64,000 nucleotides of DNA, taken from Adineta vaga. Taxonomy: Eukaryota > Rotifera. Position numbers and translations under genes: made by a program. The notes below the pieces were generated by a model. The model ran no database searches. It worked only from the letters and a program-made list of their open reading frames with translations, and had not been told where the DNA came from. Below are positions 62,205 to 64,000 of the stretch, piece after piece. Location of the stretch: contig CP075492.1 of the NCBI GenBank assembly GCA_021613535.1, positions 9,858,001-9,922,000 on the forward strand. The letters are read 5' to 3'. How positions within the stretch are numbered: position 1 is the stretch's first letter; every line of letters starts with the position of its first letter.

Positions 62205-62750
62205 ATGACTGATCAATTCTACCATACCATAGCCAATTCTGAATATGAAAATCTTCCAGAAACAGATGCAACGAATAATCTCGATAATGATTTCAAAAGT
62301 TATATGGAAATCCTTATTGCCGAACACATTGGATATATTTCCAAAAGTTATCGAGTATGTTCTTTTTCGTTTGCTTTTCGAAACAATAAACGAACATTAT
62401 TTCGACTTTAGATTGAACATCAACGATTATCATCATATGCCTATTATCCACCGATGAATGAAGAACAAATACGAGTTCTAACAATTGGTAATATTACATC
62501 AAATGAGATCAAACATCAATTGAGTGAAAAGATTTATAAACAATTAGAAACAACGTTTGAAAAGAAAATGGTTCAATGGAATTCCATTGTTCAAACAACA
62601 GCGAAAAGATTTGTTACAAATTCTGTTGAACAAGCTATCGATACATTTCGAGAAAAATTATCTGAAATTTTTCAAGATGAAGAAAATCAAACGAACAATA
62701 TCATTGTTCAACGTTTTATACTAGTTAATAATGAATTAAAACTAATTTGA
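62205..62750 (+). CDS. Orphan 162-residue helical protein
   Basis: Family not recognised. Two exons, 62205-62354 and 62412-62750, phase 0. The protein is acidic at the N-terminus (YENLPETDATNNLDNDF) and predicted mostly helical after that: EILIAEHIGYISKSYR, EIKHQLSEKIYKQLE, FEKKMVQWNSIVQTTAKRF and EQAIDTFREKLSEIFQDEE. Spacing suggests a coiled coil. No signal peptide or membrane segment, no Cys cluster. It starts 114 bases after the MED29-like gene and may be co-transcribed with it. Function unknown. Confidence 0.65.
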
Positions 62751-64000
62751 AAAAGAACATTTTACGAAATAAGAAATAGAATGATCGATTTTCAATGTCT
62801 AGCCTTAGAATACTTTTTCACTACATTGATTTTCATTATCTATACGATCGACATGCTTTTGTTTATGATGATTTTATTACAAAGATAAAATTCAACATAG
62901 TTACAAGGAAGAAATGTATATCAAAATACATTTTCATAGCAAAAAATAAATTGTTGATTCATCTTATAAATATCTAAGATTCTAACGAGCGCCAATTTTG
63001 AAAAAGTTAATTCTTTCTTTTCCGATAGACGAGTGTGGGTGGTTGTATCTTTTCTTGAATTACACTCTCACTGAATTGCGTCGCAATAAAACTCATGGAT
63101 ATGAATTTTACGGTAAAAACAATTGATCAAAATACATAAAAATAGAATTAACCTTAAGTTTTATACTATTCAACTGCTGAAACTTATCCACATTCGCATA
63201 CCAGATGATGATTATTATCGATAATTCTCATTGATGAAAAGCTCAATTCATCCGTACAAACGAAAATTTTCTATATATGTAACGATATAACTTTGAAAAT
63301 AATTCATCACTAAGCTGATACATTGGTGATTACAGATTCATGAACATAACAGTTCAAATTATCCATCGTATCAAACACTGATCCTCGCAGTCACTATAAC
63401 CATCGGATACTCATTTTCATCTTTCGTCCGCTTTTCGTATTGTTTATCGTTTCTAACGATTAGTCTGAGGCGAGAATGAATGAGTCGGGCAACTTATATT
63501 TAGCATCATTTAAGTATGCTCCAAGCAGTTCACTTGTTAGTCACATATCTTTGAGAAGGTTTACTCTCGTAGAGAAAACAGTTATTTTTTTTTGTCTGCG
63601 AACATATGAACTACCAGCGCCTTCTATCGTATATATTCCCATTGGATTATTAAGTTATATTCTAAGATTATAATGTAGTAAGCACGGTGCTTTTTTTCAT
63701 ATCTGAATCATTCGTTATAATTTTAACGAATCTCTCTTGAATATATTTTATTCAAATAGTTTTCTATTCTTTGTCTACAAGATTTTACCATAAAGACTCT
63801 TTTCTTATTTTCCTCATCTTACAAAACCTTTTCATTTGTTTACTATTTAAATTTCAACATTTTTATTTCATTTCTGTAAGTTTCTAACATGAGAAGAAGA
63901 AAAACAACAATGAGATTCGTACGTGATTACATGTACGATATCGAATATTTATTTCTCTCATTAGTCATTTACACACTATTACACAATCGACAAGTACATT
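62751..64000. other. Terminal gene-poor region
   Basis: Contains the right arm of the inverted repeat (63219-63549). No ORF with motifs to the window end. Confidence 0.5.
63219..63549 (-). repeat. Right arm of long-range inverted repeat
   Basis: Reverse complement of 39958-40286, about 95% identical by eye. Similarity stops on both sides. The spacer between the arms is about 22.9 kb and holds ten predicted protein genes. No flanking target duplication or terminal inverted repeat was found. Confidence 0.9.

Noticed and set aside
1-64000. CRISPR arrays, insertion sequences, operators or other prokaryotic features
   Set aside because: None seen; the window is eukaryotic with spliceosomal introns.

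Overview
The window is animal nuclear DNA. The genes have introns, mostly about 45-70 bases, with GT-AG borders. Intergenic DNA is AT-rich and full of poly-purine/pyrimidine tracts and short microsatellites. The protein set is metazoan: ETS, nuclear receptor, TGIF homeobox, WEE1, WAC, SNAPC3, receptor guanylyl cyclase, cadherin and a Mediator subunit. Compactness, tiny introns and possible spliced-leader-type acceptors next to start codons fit a rotifer, probably a bdelloid. This is an inference; no species marker is present.

Layout. 0.5-1.4 kb: ETS factor (-). 4.6-7.1 kb: nuclear receptor (-). 7.9-9.1 kb: SNAPC3 (-). 10.1-12.1 kb: WAC (-). 14.5-15.6 kb: TGIF homeobox (-), followed by about 5.6 kb with no convincing gene. 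21.2-25.4 kb: receptor guanylyl cyclase (-). 26.0-27.5 kb: SLC25A33/36-type carrier (-). 27.7-28.7 kb: UBIAD1 (-). 29.9-31.5 kb: SELENBP1 (-). 32.7-33.6 kb: orphan single-pass membrane protein (+). 33.8-35.8 kb: EEP nuclease and TatD nuclease (-). 36.2-37.1 kb: AGPAT (-). 37.6-39.6 kb: WEE1 (-). 40.7-41.5 kb: ZC2HC1-type zinc-finger protein (+). 41.6-43.3 kb: DPAGT1 (-). 43.9-44.3 kb: putative amidated-peptide precursor (-). 45.7-47.0 kb: secreted Cys-rich, Thr/Arg-rich protein (+). 47.9-50.1 kb: two paralogous small membrane proteins (+). 53.4-56.2 kb: cadherin (+). 56.7-60.0 kb: eEF1B beta followed closely by a two-RRM protein (+). 60.9-62.8 kb: probable MED29 followed closely by an orphan coiled-coil-like protein (+).

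The genes form no single pathway, but three same-strand pairs are spaced only about 110-150 bp apart with an acceptor-like site just before the second ATG. The pairs are TatD/EEP nuclease, eEF1B/RRM protein and MED29/orphan. They look like candidate trans-spliced operons. Other points of interest are a roughly 330-bp inverted repeat about 23 kb apart (39.96 and 63.2 kb), a peptide-hormone-like precursor, a receptor cyclase without a recognisable ANF-type ectodomain, a CCCH-like finger fused to a TatD nuclease, and three neighbouring genes (AGPAT, WEE1, ZC2HC1) that each carry one apparent single-base frameshift.

Exon borders were read by eye from splice consensus, frame continuity and remembered family conservation. 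No alignment or search was run.
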